Below are positions 13,381 to 24,703 of a DNA stretch of 64,000 nt, in pieces. The DNA lies in NCBI RefSeq assembly GCF_022458985.1, contig NC_061782.1, positions 15,793,172 to 15,857,171 on the forward strand, written 5' to 3'. The position numbers were made by a program, and so were the translations under genes. Under the pieces are notes generated by a model. It made no database searches, had not been told where the DNA came from, and was given only the letters and a program-made list of their open reading frames with translations. The stretch's first letter is position 1. Each line of letters opens with the position of its first letter. The stretch is from Mugil cephalus. Its lineage: Eukaryota; Chordata; Actinopteri; Mugiliformes; Mugilidae.

Positions 13381-14360
13381 ATGAGCGTTAAGCACGCCTC
13401 GTTTCTACCCGCTTCACTTTCAACAAAGTGCAATAAGCATCGACGCGTAGTTACACTTCTGGGTAGGTGCATGTCAGGCTACAGCGGTGGGGTCTATGTA
13501 CGGTCCGCACGGCGCCACATTGACGCAGAGGTATATATCGCACATTCGTTGCAGTTCATAGACATGACTTTCAGTATGCTTTATTTAGTCTCTCTCAAAC
13601 TTACTGTAACTTACTATTAAATCTCACTGTGTAACTTTCTCTGTGTTCATCATCTTATTTTTAAACTTTACTTTTTCACAACTTGCCTCATGATTCTCAG
13701 AGGACTGTTCATCCAGTTAAAATTATAGTCACGATTTAAAAGGAATCCAATCACTTTTATTGCATCTTATCTGACTGCTCTTCATCAATCTCAGCGTTCT
13801 GACTGATCAAGGCGTATGCTGTTAAAAGATTAAAAAAAAGTGCTTTTGCGTTGAATTATTTAAACACTAGTTTGAGTGCATGTGGCAGACTGCAGTAGAA
13901 GAGATCATATATTATTATATTGATGGGCCCCAATCAACAGCATCATGACCATCCACATTTCGAAAGTACAATAACGCCTCCTAGTGGCTAACCTCCAGTA
14001 TTCTGCTGTCCATGATCTTTACAATTACTATTTTTTATGTTATGAAAAAAAAAAAATTTGTATTGTGCTCTCTCTCTCCCTCTCTGTTTTTACATATATG
14101 TACAGATATTTTGACTCATTTTTTACTTTCATTGTGGCCCGTGTGCTCTTAAACACCGTCAGAGCTGGGTTTTCTGGTGCTTTCCAAAACACAGTGACAC
14201 GGAGTAAAAACTTGCGCCCTATATCTAAATATTTATTATTATATTTTTCTGTTGAGTATGATGTAAGTTATACGTGTTATAAATTACACAGTTAATAGTA
14301 AAAGACATATAAAAAAAATAAATTAATAAGGATTTAAAAAATCAACCGCGGAAACGTCAC

Positions 14361-14370
14361 CGCATGCGCA
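14361..14370. promoter_or_regulatory. NRF1-like palindrome in the fas promoter
   Basis: CGCATGCGCA, close to the NRF1 consensus YGCGCAYGCGCR, lies 80 bases upstream of the fas start codon. It is just downstream of a CRE-like AACGTCAC (14,353-14,360). No TATA box is evident. The placement suits a GC-type, dispersed-start promoter. This is a motif match by eye only. Confidence 0.45.
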
Positions 14371-14449
14371 TTAGAATCGGGCTCGGTCGCTTTAGTCCAG
14401 GCTTGTCTTTTGAGTTAAGGCGTTGGAAAGGACAGACGCTGCGTTTAGG

Positions 14450-17400
14450 ATGGCGTCCGCCTCGAAGATTTCTACGTTGCTTATCTTTTTAATTTTCTTC
14501 GTTGACCTTCTGTCACTGTAAGTAAACTGAATTAAAGCCCTAGGCAATGTGTGTGTTCTCCAGGAAGTGAGGATGTTTACGATGGTGGGTAAAGTTTAGA
14601 GACAGGAGTTTAGGCAAAGAACTGGCTGAAGGTTTAGGGTTGAATAAAAGAATATTTTAAGAGTTACTAATGTACTAAGGGTTGAAAGAAAACGATAGGT
14701 AACGAACAGTATCACACGTTTTTAAACCTTTTTTTTTTGAAAGCTACCGGGCTTTGTAGTTTCACTTTCGCTTTCATTTCAGAGCTATTTCTTCGACCCA
14801 AGCAAATGTCCACCAGGATTCCCCTTACGGGAAATCACGCATCAGGAGACAGACGTGTGTCGACGGAATGTACGATCATGAGGGCAAGCAGTGCTGTAAA
14901 TGTGCCGCAGGTAAGTGTCAGAGCTTACATGTAAATGTGAAGAGTTGCACTGAGGCTAGTTTAATAACATCCGTTTAGATTCTTAAAGCATAATTGTTTT
15001 ATTTCAAGTTGGTGTATTTCCACTACATGTGACTTTTGGGTCATTATGGGTCAAATTGACTTTACTCTCTCCACTAAACAGCAAATGCTACATAAAAAAG
15101 AGATCTGAATCCCAGATATATGCTTTAATGTGATCCATCCATCCACATGCAGCTTTTGTTTTGACAACAATATTGTGACAACATAACAACACTCACTAGC
15201 GACATTCAGTTGATCTACTCCCACAAACATAATTCTCTGTCTTCGCTGTGGTCATTTTCGTCTGACATACTGTATCATCCTACATGAAGATAGACAGCCA
15301 GAAGAAGATACTTTCATCCATTTTCTTGGTTTTACGTATGATTGGTTTCCTGAAAAGAATCAGTGAAAGGTGCAAGGTTTGTGCGACCCACACAGTCACA
15401 CTTGAGAGAGAAATACACTAGTGTTTGTGGTTACGACATAGGGTGTTGTGTACAGAAAATACTCTGTATTAAAGTGGTTTGCTCGTAGCCACAGTTAGCA
15501 AGCTAGCTTGTGAGTAATGCAGGAAATACAAGGGTCATAATGAAAGGATGAGGGTGGCAAACAAAGGCATGCTCCTCAGACACACTAGAAAGACCCATAC
15601 CACTAAACAACAATATATGAATCAACTATCCACTGAAACATTTCTGTAAAGGTCAGCAAACACGAGCTTTCTGAAAATGTCTAATTTTGAGGTAGTAAAA
15701 GCCTCTTTTTTAGGCACCCAAAAATAAGGAAGAAGTTTTCTTTTTGCTCACTGATAAATTCATGACCCGTCCCATTTGTCTGGTGAAGCTGTGGAGAGGC
15801 CACACCTTCAGGTTGGGAACCAGTAAAAACTTGAAATAATTAAATGTAGTTACCTCGAGTACCTTCGACTAATAATGTGTTGTGATGTTTGATATTTGCA
15901 CATTGCTTCATTCACTTTTACTGTGTCTGCTTTTTACAGTAATCAAACGTATTATTATAATATAAAAGTGTTTTATTGTGTCCTCTGTCTGATGTGTCTC
16001 TGTATCGGTATAGGTCAGCGAGTCGAGAAGCACTGCACTACAGATTTAACTTATGGACAATGTGAGTTCTGTGAGGAGGACACGTACATCAGTCACCCAA
16101 ATGGTCAAACCAGCTGTGATCCCTGCACCTCCTGCAACCAACCAAATGGTACGGACACCAACGACAATCTGTAATGTCTGTACTAAATCAGGACCATGAA
16201 AGCAAAACAGCTTAATGGAATTCATCTATAAATTAATTATTTGTATATAACAACAAAAGCTTTAAATGATTCGTTGTAGTTTTCCTAATGTCATGATTTA
16301 ACAGTTTTCTTTGTTTTCTATTAATACATTACAAATAACCTCCCAAATTAACCATAAACAATACCCAAACCAACCAGTAATGAAAATGCGAACCAAGAGC
16401 AATTTGTTTTGAGAATTTTTGCTTTTTTTTACATAAAAAATTAGTAAATTCTGGTAAAAAAAAATAAAAAAATTAAAAAAATGCATCACAATCAGTGGGG
16501 TTGTTTGTAATAAAAATACAGTCTGGAGAAGTGTAAAGGTCTGAAAGTAATGACAGTGTGAACCTGCTACCCTTTTAGCGAACTTGGAGGTGGATCTGCC
16601 CTGTACCAGAGCCAGAAACACCAGATGCCGATGTAAGACAGACCACTACTGTGATACAGGAACCTGCAAAGTCTGCCTCCCCTGTACAACGTAAGTTATG
16701 CTTCTTTACACACACATAGTCAACAAATCTAATGTGAATCAGCTTTTCTACCGTAAGTTTGTTCTGGTATAATCATCTTGCCGTATGATAAGGAGCAGGA
16801 CAAAATAATCATAACCTCCGTAGTGGACGTAAATCAGAATCGGCTAGTGACCGACCGATTATCGGTCACCGATATATCGGGGCCCGATAGGACGGCTCCA
16901 GTTCTATCGGGGGTTCTATCATATCGGTGAAATGTTGCGTCGATAGAAAAAACAAAGTGTGACAAGTCACGGTAAGTTAGTTCATGAAATAAGAAATAAA
17001 AATCTCCGGTGTAAAATAACTGCGAGGCAACTTTGCTATATCATCGCAGATTTTGTCTCAGTAGTAGCATTACATGAGTGACGTTAGTAGTTTGCAAATA
17101 AGCACCAAAGGGTTACAGTTTAATACATGCTAAAACGATTTAACCAAGAAAGCAAGAGTCTCCCCGACATGACGCGGGATCACTTATATTTTTATCGTCG
17201 TCGTTTTGGCTTGGTTGATTGTGTGTGGTTTATGGAGGGGACGAATGAACGACGTGTTTTGGGGCATGCATTGCTGACCTGGGCATTGTTTCTCAGTAAA
17301 TTAGAAAAATTTTCCTATCAATCCCCGAGATCAGCTCGCATCCACGCTCCACTCCCCCCTGCGCCGAAAAGTCCCCTTGAGTCACATAAACCAGCACGGG

Positions 17401-20400
17401 TGTGTACAACCACCGCATCAACTCGCCATCCGCATCTATTTAAACTCCGTCACTTTGCTTCGTCTCCATTGGCCCGGCGCTTCCTTACTCCTCCTCCCAC
17501 ACATGTCCCCAGTGAGAGGGCTTTCAGCACAGTAGGCAACATTGATGAGGACAAGAGATACAACATATTGGGTGTCAATGCAGAGAAGCTATGCTTCCTG
17601 TATTACAACCTGCCCCTCACTGACTTCAAGTATTAGACACTGACTGACTGACTGACAGCATGTTCTTTATTTAGATTTATGTATTTATTGAAAGTTCTGC
17701 TACATTATTTAATTTTTTTTGTTTGTAAATCTGTACTTTTTCTAAGTCTCAGAGTTCAAATGTTAATTGTCATTTTAAAAAAAGTCTGTTTAATGTTAAA
17801 TGTCTAAAGACATTGGTTTAAGAAAGCACCTGACTGTACTGGTGTCACTGTGACTGTACTATTTCATAATCATATTGGTGCAAAATCTATGCACAATCGG
17901 CCTGTTTTCATTCCAGCTCAAATATATCATAATGTATAATATATATTATAATATATAATAATCACTATAATTATGGTTACTATAATCTCCTCTAATATCG
18001 CCTATCGTTATCCGGTCAAAATATCCCTGTTGGCGGACACTAATCGGCACCTTTGTGCCAAAAACTGAACATGTGGTATAATCTTTGTAAACATAAAAAT
18101 CGTATCTGTTGTATGTAGGTTTGCATGCAATACCACAGTTTCCCAAATTAAATGCTAAATGGGTCCATGCAAAATGTTAAAAACATGTATTCTCAGGGAT
18201 CTGATCACGCGTGGACAACTTTAAGTAAAGATGTGAACCTCATTCGGAACAGGTCTGAGTCGCCTGGGACAACAATATGTTAGTAGTGTAAACACAGATA
18301 TGCCCAGACCAAATTGAGGAAGCCCCTACTTCGTGTATGTCTTGCGTAAACAGGGTTTTGCCTCATTCGTTCTTTCATTCATTCAGAGAAACAACACACA
18401 ACTGCTATTTAAGTTAATTAGTTCATGTTGCATATTGGCCTTATGGAGTTAAATAACGTATTTTTTCTGGCGACGCCAGGTTTGAACACGCTTACTTAAG
18501 ACCTGGTTTGAACTGGGCCTTTGGGATGGTTGTATCACTTCTATAAACGTGTAATTAATGTCACTAATGCAATGACTTTGCCCCCAAAACTGTTAGATCA
18601 ACCCTTTTAAATGTGTCAACTTTTCTTTTTGTTGTTTTTTTAGTTGTGAATTTGGCGTTGACAAAGCCTGTACACCCACCAGTGACGCTGTCTGCAAAGA
18701 AGGTATGATGTAGTTCAAACACAATGGATTAAATCATGTTGGATTCAGGTAGTACACTGACACTGTCATAATGTTTTATAATAAAAATCTTCACCTTCTG
18801 TTTCAGCAAACAACAACAACGTCGGTGCCATTGTCGCTCCCATTGTCATTGTTGCTCTTTTAGTAATCGGTGGTATATTGGTATATTGGTTTGTCTGGAG
18901 AAAGAGACAACGCGGTGAGTATTTCTGCTACTATATTGTATGATTTTAAACTATTTATGTGACCACAAAAGGGGAACAGATTTTCATGTGCTATTAAATG
19001 AAGCTACAGAAATTAAAGTTCAGTTCAGCATCCATATTTACATGAACTTTTTGTCAGATTCAGCAGATATCTGTATGCTCTGAAAAATAATCTAGTGTTC
19101 GTATAAAGCCGTGGCTCTGGAAGTGCAAAAAGCAGAAGAAGGATGCTAAATCTGGTTAGTACTAACATCCTGACAGTCCACGTGTTTTTAATTTTTGGAC
19201 AAAAAAATGTTTAGGGCCAGATCTGCTAAAGGTTTGTGTGTATAAAAGTGAATGCAAACTCATTGCGGGGAAAAAACAACAACATACAAACTGATTTACT
19301 AACAGCACGCGCTAAGAGTTGCATCTTTGAAAGGCGCAAAATAGCACGTCGGCATCCACTTAGCACGTTTACCTCAGTGAATATGTAATATTGGGCGTTT
19401 ACATGCAATTTTTGCATGTGCTTGGAGGAGAAAATGCAAATATATTAATTTAGCACACACAAAGCGATTTATCAAACCTGAAAACAGTTTTGCACATACA
19501 AAATGCGTCTGTATTTAACACGTCTCATCAGGACGTGCAAACGGTTTGTCCTATGTGTATTTGCGCACACATGGCTGCTGTTATTGTAGCGAGGAGGAAT
19601 TCACGCTTCATTTAGCAACTAAACGTTACCCCATGAAGCACATTGTTTTTTTATTCGGTAAATATCCAAATGGATCAGATGTGTCCAATAAATAATTTGC
19701 GTGTTTAATATGCGTTTACCATGGTCTACAATGACTATTCCATTGTGTGGGCCTCTTTCATTTGTCAGTCCATCAGTGCGCCGTGTCTTATAATTATAGT
19801 CAGATGTTTTTTGCTCTAACTCTGTGCTGTGTTTATTTGCTTCTTCAGCTGACACCTTCGATGTAACTGCACCAAATGTCATTTTGCACTTAAAGTCTCA
19901 GTGGTGAACACCAATAGCACATGCAAACCCCTCATTTACATATGAATGTTTTCTCCCGCTGGCATTTACACAATCAGTCTTAGTAAATCACCGCAGTTCC
20001 AGCCCAACATTGTTACACACAATTTGGGATCTTAGTATATCTGGCCCATGTTTTTTTTCACCTTTTCATACATTTCGAGTTTCAAATCTAAGGTGAAACA
20101 AACATGAATTTTGAGAAGGATCATTAATGGAGATCTGGGGGGAGAGAATTCTTGATAGTTAGATGGATGTTCTGCTTGATGGGTGGGTGATATTAGCTGA
20201 AACAACGTAAGTGGCACAAAGGAAGAGTCCAGCAGTCGTATGGCAACAAGAGATCATGAAATGTGAATAAAACTGAGCTGGAGCGGTGATTGGCAAACGA
20301 AATGTTGGCCAAGCAAACATACCGAGCTTATCGAATCTCAACTTTAAGGCGGTTAAGGTGACCACCAATAGGAACTAGTGATATGGCTGAGTGACGCTCT

Positions 20401-21497
20401 CTAAACATTTACCGCATGGAAACACCATCTATAACTTTGGTCCCAACTAGCTGATTCATTCAAAAAAAAAAAAAAAAAAAAAAAGCGCAGCTGAAACTTT
20501 TTGGTGTGCACCAGAGACATTTTTTTCCCATGTCCCTTTAGGGGCTCCGTATTTAGAAGTATTTGTGGTTGAAAATATAGATTAGTAGAGATTCGACCGT
20601 CCACTAATAAACAGCTTTCAGCGACAAAGCAGTGTGCAGCAAGGCTTTATGTGTAAACATGGCTTCATGTTGTTGAGTTCAACTGTGGAATACCTCACTG
20701 ATTTTGTTTCTTTTCTGATTTATCTCACAAGGGATTGAAGACCATGGACCAGTAAGTGACTCCGACCACCTCTGACCTGCTTTAACATGTAGAACGTCTG
20801 TGCTTGTGTGTCCCATCTAACTCTGTCTGTCTAACTGCTTTTGAAAACAAACACACATAGACATGAACCATGAGCATTGTTCTGTTTCTCCTCTAACCTT
20901 GCCAAAGCTGCCCCTTTATGTAGGAGTCTCAGGTTGGTTGTCTAAAACCTTGTGCGTGTGTGTGTGTGCTTGCTAGTGTGCTTCGTCTGTGTCAGTGTTG
21001 TTGTTAATGCTCAGGGCAGACTGTTTATATTTCCACTGTTAAATCGAAAGTTAACACTTCTATTATTTCTGCTTCACAGGACGATCAGCCACTTAGAGGT
21101 AAAAGAAAGTTTTTAATTGGTATTCAATTCCATAGGTCATTTGATTTTATCCATTACACAAAGTAATATGGTGTCTGTTGTGCTTTGTTGCACAGATATC
21201 CCAGAAATATCCCTTGATGACATCCAGCCTCTTCTGCTTCCGATATCAGATGAGCTTGGATGGAGTGTTGTGAAAGAAGTAGCAATTTACAGTAAGATCA
21301 AAGATCCTGCTATTGAGTCTTGTGAGCGCAACCACCCGAATGACAACCAGGAGCAGACGCGTGAGCTACTGAAGATTTGGACGGATAGTCAGGGCAGGAA
21401 TGCGCCAAAAGAGTTGGTCAGGATCCTTGAGGCACGTAACAAAAGAGCCCAAGCAGAGAAAGTCAGAGAGATATTGTTGGCATCCGTTCCTGTCTGA
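14450..21497 (+). CDS. fas: Fas death receptor (TNF receptor superfamily member 6)
   Basis: Type I membrane receptor that triggers apoptosis through FADD when FasL binds. Exons: 14450-14517, 14783-14910, 16014-16148, 16579-16690, 18644-18702, 18807-18914, 20732-20751, 21080-21098, 21196-21497. They total 951 nt (316 aa; human FAS is 335), and every junction is in phase. Residues 1-23 are a signal peptide (MASASKISTLLIFLIFFVDL). Cysteine-rich TNFR domains follow (CVDGMYDHEGKQCCKC; CEFCEEDTYI; CTRARNTRCRCKTDHYC; CEFGVDKACTPTSDAVC). A transmembrane helix lies at about 174-196, followed by the basic stop WRKRQR. Exon 9 encodes the death domain (LGWSVVKEVAIYSKIKDPAIE to the end). The order matches FAS, not TNFRSF10 or TNFRSF1A, and the neighbour ch25h agrees with human FAS-CH25H. 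Introns 4 and 6 carry transposons. The gene assignment is firm; the exact ends of the two tiny exons are inferred from phase. Confidence 0.92.
16840..18050 (+). mobile_element. hAT-type DNA transposon remnant in fas intron 4
   Basis: About 1.2 kb of foreign-looking sequence inside the largest expanded fas intron. It starts with repeated ATCGGT/ATATCGG words (accgattatcggtcaccg, gatatatcgg, ggcccgatag) and ends with related words (gcctatcgttatccgg, ctaatcggcacctttg). In between is an open frame whose C-terminus is an hAT dimerisation domain. The BED zinc finger and the RNase H-like catalytic core of a full transposase are absent, so this is an internally deleted copy. Clean terminal inverted repeats and target duplication could not be assigned by eye, so the edges are approximate. 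Confidence 0.7.
17127..17636 (+). pseudogene. Truncated hAT transposase (C-terminal dimerisation domain)
   Basis: A 169-codon frame without interruption. Only the last 45 or so residues are recognisable: PSERAFSTVGNI, then LGVNAEKLCFLYYNLPL, the classic hATC signature with the Ser-Glu-Arg-x-Phe-Ser core. The first 120 residues (MLKRFNQESKSL onward) look like translated junk joined to the domain by internal deletion. A full hAT transposase is about 600 aa or more with DDE residues; none of that is here, so it cannot transpose by itself. It lies in the same orientation as fas. Exonisation is not excluded, but no evidence supports it. Confidence 0.7.
19213..20048. mobile_element. MITE-like element in fas intron 6
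   Basis: About 835 bases bounded by inverted ends. The left end reads GGGCCAGATCTGCTAAAGG. The right end, read on the other strand, is GGGCCAGATATACTAAGATC. Flanking bases are atgttta on the left and atgtttt on the right, an imperfect duplication compatible with an 8-bp hAT-style target site. The interior is rich in 'tagcac', 'gcaaa' and 'ttttgcac' words and has no transposase frame. This looks like a non-autonomous DNA element. Confidence 0.65.
20460..20484. repeat. Poly-A run in fas intron 6
   Basis: About 24 consecutive A in the plus strand. It could be the tail of a retroposed fragment or a simple homopolymer; no flanking duplication was recognised. Confidence 0.8.
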
Positions 21498-21610
21498 TCG
21501 ATCTGTCCTACATGAATACCTGAATCTGTCATTAACCTTAACGAGACTACTGAATTTTGAGTTTTGGTTTTGATTGACAGTTTTTATGCTGTTTTTACTT
21601 GAACTTGTCC

Positions 21611-21616
21611 AATAAA
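21611..21616 (+). terminator. fas polyadenylation signal
   Basis: AATAAA about 115 bases after the fas stop codon, followed by a GT-rich stretch (tgttggagg, then gttagagtggtg). This predicts a short 3' UTR. It is the first canonical signal downstream of the gene. Confidence 0.7.
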
Positions 21617-21639
21617 AATGTTGGAGGACCATTGCAACT

Positions 21640-23895
21640 GTTAGAGTGGTGTTACACAGGGCTCTGCAACTAAGTAACTACTTGGGGTTCATGTCTCTCT
21701 GAGTATTGGACACAGCCACATTTGTCCCACCAAAAAAAAAAAAAAAATTCAACTCCGCTTTTGTTTTGAAAGTGCAACCCCTTCCTACGCCCTTGGGTTG
21801 GTGTCATCAATGAGCCACAGCTTGCACATTGGACAATATGCCTCAATTAATGTAAAATTGGTGTCACATGGAGTGTAATATGCTTATATGCATAATAATA
21901 ATATCCTTTTATGCTGTTGTTTAATTCAGATCATAAAACAACATTGCATTTTTACTGTTCTTAAAAGCAGAACACCTCTTTTAGCAGTAGTTTTTTTTAA
22001 ATTAACTTCTGTTACCATGTTACCATGTGCACAGATGCGTGTGACATGAGATGTGATGCTGATGTTTGAAATGAAAATTGAACCAACTGATGCCTAGAAC
22101 TGAGTCTGCAAATTACAAAAAACGATCGAACGTAAAAAGTAAAAACATGTGAAGGTAAAATGGAATGAGGGTGAATTTTTTTGGTTTGTGCTGCGATGTC
22201 GGACCGAAGGATGAGAAATGAAAGCAGACGAGCTAATGAGCAGAAAGGGCTTCCTTCCTCATGCGCAGGAGGGCGAAGCTGTTGGTTGGTTTTAGGGCAG
22301 ATGTGTGAAGTACATTTTAACTTGATAAGTTTGTTTGTTGTTTAACCAACCTTCAAATGTGATGGTGTTTGAATGTATTAATGAATGTCATATCATTGGG
22401 GAAAAAACTACATATAAATACATAGATGGTATATACCTGTGTTTGTGTTTTACTCAGATGGCCTTAAATTAAATTCACCTTCACTGTATCACGGCAGCAG
22501 CAAAATATGTACAGTCATATATTCCATAGTTTTTTTTTCATTACTTTTAAATAATATGTGGATGGATAACACAAATAAACTGTTATAACACAATTCCATG
22601 ATTAGACTGAATAGACCCTGAAATTTAATACTAACGTTTTCATTTTAGTTGGATTTTTAAATCATATACACCTGCTACTTGGGACTCCCTGCAGAAAACT
22701 TTCACACACTTTTCACACTTGTTCTTGTTGTTATGTAAACTCTGAGTATTAGTACAGTTTTTTTTATTTTTTTATCTTTCATGTATTTTATTTGTGTTGT
22801 GTGAGTTTCTGTCTGTTCCTAATTGTCGAAACTTTGCTTGACTGCTGTCTTGGCCAGGCTTCCCTTGGAAAAGAGGTCTTTGTATCTCAATGGGATTGAC
22901 CTGGTTAAATAAAGGCTAAAAAATATTTGTCTGCAAAACACATAATATAATTCTCTCTTCCAGAATTACGTCATTCATTACCCACGCGTATTCATATAAT
23001 CCATAATTGCTGTGTTATTGACCACTTTCATATACTACTATTCTGCATATACTGTATATCATTATTAGCAACATTCTTTCTTTCTTTTTCTCTCTTTCAC
23101 CCATTTATGTGCTTTTATCTTCTATCTCTCATTTCTTAATTCATGTACGTGGAGGTTAAACAAAAAGGAAGGATTTCATTTGAAAGAAAAATAAATCTTT
23201 ATGTTATAAAGTAGCAAATCCAGAACAAAAAAAAAGAAGATAATTACAACAACACATCAATATTTCATGCGCCACTTATTCTTAATAAGCCATGAAAATG
23301 AAATAATATTACCGTGACTGGGGTCGTTCACACCACATGACCCCGGCTGAGGTATCAGCCACATCAACAAAAATGTAAAGAATAATGCCAAAATCCAGGA
23401 AATGCATCTTTAACTTTTAATTATGTCTTTTTCTCTATTTTGGGAGATGAATTACACTCAAAATAACAGTAGAATGCAAGAAAATGGGCAGATGTAAAAA
23501 AACAAACAAAAAAAAAAAAACACTTTTCAAAAAGCACTGGATAATTTACACGATATTATCATATGCACATTTTTAACACAATATTGAAATTCAATTTTTT
23601 AATACCACGATTGTCATCAATACCGGTATACCGCGACAGCCCTAGTATATGTATCATTCATGCTGAGCAGGTTTTAACATTTGGAGCCACTCCTTACCCA
23701 TAATTCTCCACTTTGGTCCTGGTGGAAGGAGCAACATTACATCACGTGTCCAATGAAACAGTGTTTTGTGACTGTAGTCAGGAAAACAAATTTAAAACAG
23801 AGACTGTGACCTATTTTAGCTATTGTTTTGATCACGTTAAATGCCAATCACAGTTGTTATCACTGGTTGCTCTTCAAATACCCTTCACATATTCC
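21640..23895. other. fas-ch25h intergenic region
   Basis: AT-rich DNA between two convergent genes, with no coding signal. It includes a LINE-type 3' tail (entered separately) and a poly-A tract near 23,507-23,520. It should contain the ch25h 3' UTR, since ch25h is on the minus strand and ends at 23,900. Confidence 0.6.
22735..22925 (+). repeat. 3' tail of a LINE-type or SINE-type fish retroelement
   Basis: Contains 'actgctgtcttggccaggct' followed by 'ttggaaaagaggtctttg', 'atctcaatgggattgacc' and the terminal 'tggttaaataaaggctaaaa'. From memory this is the shared 3' end of many dispersed teleost retroelements. Only the tail is present, as expected from 5'-truncated retrotransposition. Confidence 0.6.
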
Positions 23896-23899
23896 GGTA

Positions 23900-24703
23900 T
23901 TAATCTCTTAATACGTCCTCTCGCGTCTTCCTGCTTCCTTCTTCCAGTGTGCCAAACAGTCTGTCCCAGTGCGTGAAGTACGGCGCGTAGTTGACTTTGA
24001 ATATCAGGTGGTGGAGGTCATGCTGCTGAGCTCCTCCGTAGAGGCCGAAGGGCACCAGTCTGTGTGGAGACCAGGGGAAATCATAGCCAGAGTGAGCCTC
24101 CACAGACAGATAAATGTTTGCGATGAAGAAGAGCATCTCTGTGAGCGGGTGGCAGTCCAGGATCACCGGGGCCATTGCTGAGAAGAAGCTGAGGCTCAGC
24201 ATCTCCCAGATGCCCGTGTCCTCCGTCATCAAGGAGAACGTAGCTGTGTGGAGGTGGTGCTCCTTGTGGAAGTGGTGGTAAAGCCAGTTCACCCTGTGGT
24301 GCAGAAGATGCCACAGGAAGCACTGCATGTCGAACAAGAGGAGGCAGGCCAGGACGTCCTTAAGAACAGACGGCACGTCCGGCGCCAGAGGAGGAGAAAC
24401 CACGTTCTTCCAGTACCAGTGCACGACAGACAGAGGGAAAATGAAATAGACGTGGTTCTGGAAAATTTTACACAGGCACCTCCAGTACATAGCCCACGTC
24501 ACCTTGCTTTGAGGCTGGATCCTGAAGCGGCGCACCAGCGTCAGTCTGGAGCAGAGCAAATCAAGGAAGGCGTATGGCAAGCAGCAGCTCAGGTAAACTG
24601 TCAGAGAGAATAAAACCGGAAAAAATGGAGACGTAAGGAGACTCTGCTGATCTCGTATCCAGTCCCAAGCGGTCTGCAGAAGGAGCCTGTCTGGGTTTGT
24701 CAT
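23900..24703 (-). CDS. ch25h: Cholesterol 25-hydroxylase
   Basis: ER-membrane di-iron enzyme of the fatty-acid hydroxylase/sterol desaturase family that makes 25-hydroxycholesterol, which represses SREBP processing and has antiviral and immune roles. One coding exon, 267 aa (human 272). The family histidine boxes are all present: WHLLHH, FHKEHH and QHDLHH. Hydrophobic segments flank them. Family blocks FFPVLFSLTVYL, LLLFDMQCF, SGYDFPWSPHRLVPFGLYGG and NYAPYFTHWDRLFGTL match human CH25H. The frame stays open 75 bases upstream to an ATG at 24,778, giving 292 aa. I prefer 24,703 because the family length fits and a pyrimidine-rich TTTTCTGCAG acceptor-like site sits immediately before it, suggesting a 5' UTR intron. 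It is convergent with fas, as expected if human FAS-CH25H synteny is kept. Confidence 0.9.
   Translation of the reverse strand: MTNPDRLLLQTAWDWIRDQQSLLTSPFFPVLFSLTVYLSCCLPYAFLDLLCSRLTLVRRFRIQPQSKVTWAMYWRCLCKIFQNHVYFIFPLSVVHWYWKNVVSPPLAPDVPSVLKDVLACLLLFDMQCFLWHLLHHRVNWLYHHFHKEHHLHTATFSLMTEDTGIWEMLSLSFFSAMAPVILDCHPLTEMLFFIANIYLSVEAHSGYDFPWSPHRLVPFGLYGGAQQHDLHHLIFKVNYAPYFTHWDRLFGTLEEGSRKTREDVLRD

Larger units (their letters stand above)
1..14340. other. Gene-free left flank of fas
   Basis: I see no coding exon, RNA gene or convincing splice-bounded open frame in this 14 kb. The open frames present are short, overlap one another on both strands and resemble no protein I know. The stretch holds GT, CT, AT, TTC and poly-G simple repeats, a Tc1-derived repeat, several dispersed fish repeats (entered separately) and long non-repetitive AT-rich DNA. 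It could be intergenic DNA or the intron of a gene whose exons lie outside the window; the sequence does not decide. Parts such as 6,080-6,400 and 9,600-9,960 look non-repetitive and could hold conserved regulatory elements, but that needs a cross-species alignment. Confidence 0.6.

Noticed and set aside
1-14340. Search for exons of actа2-, sorcs- or lipase-type neighbours expected from synteny
   Set aside because: No peptide block, splice-bounded exon or start context for any of them could be recognised.
24248-24613. 121-codon plus-strand frame over ch25h
   Set aside because: It is antisense to the histidine-box region of ch25h, has low-complexity His/Val/Gln composition and matches nothing.
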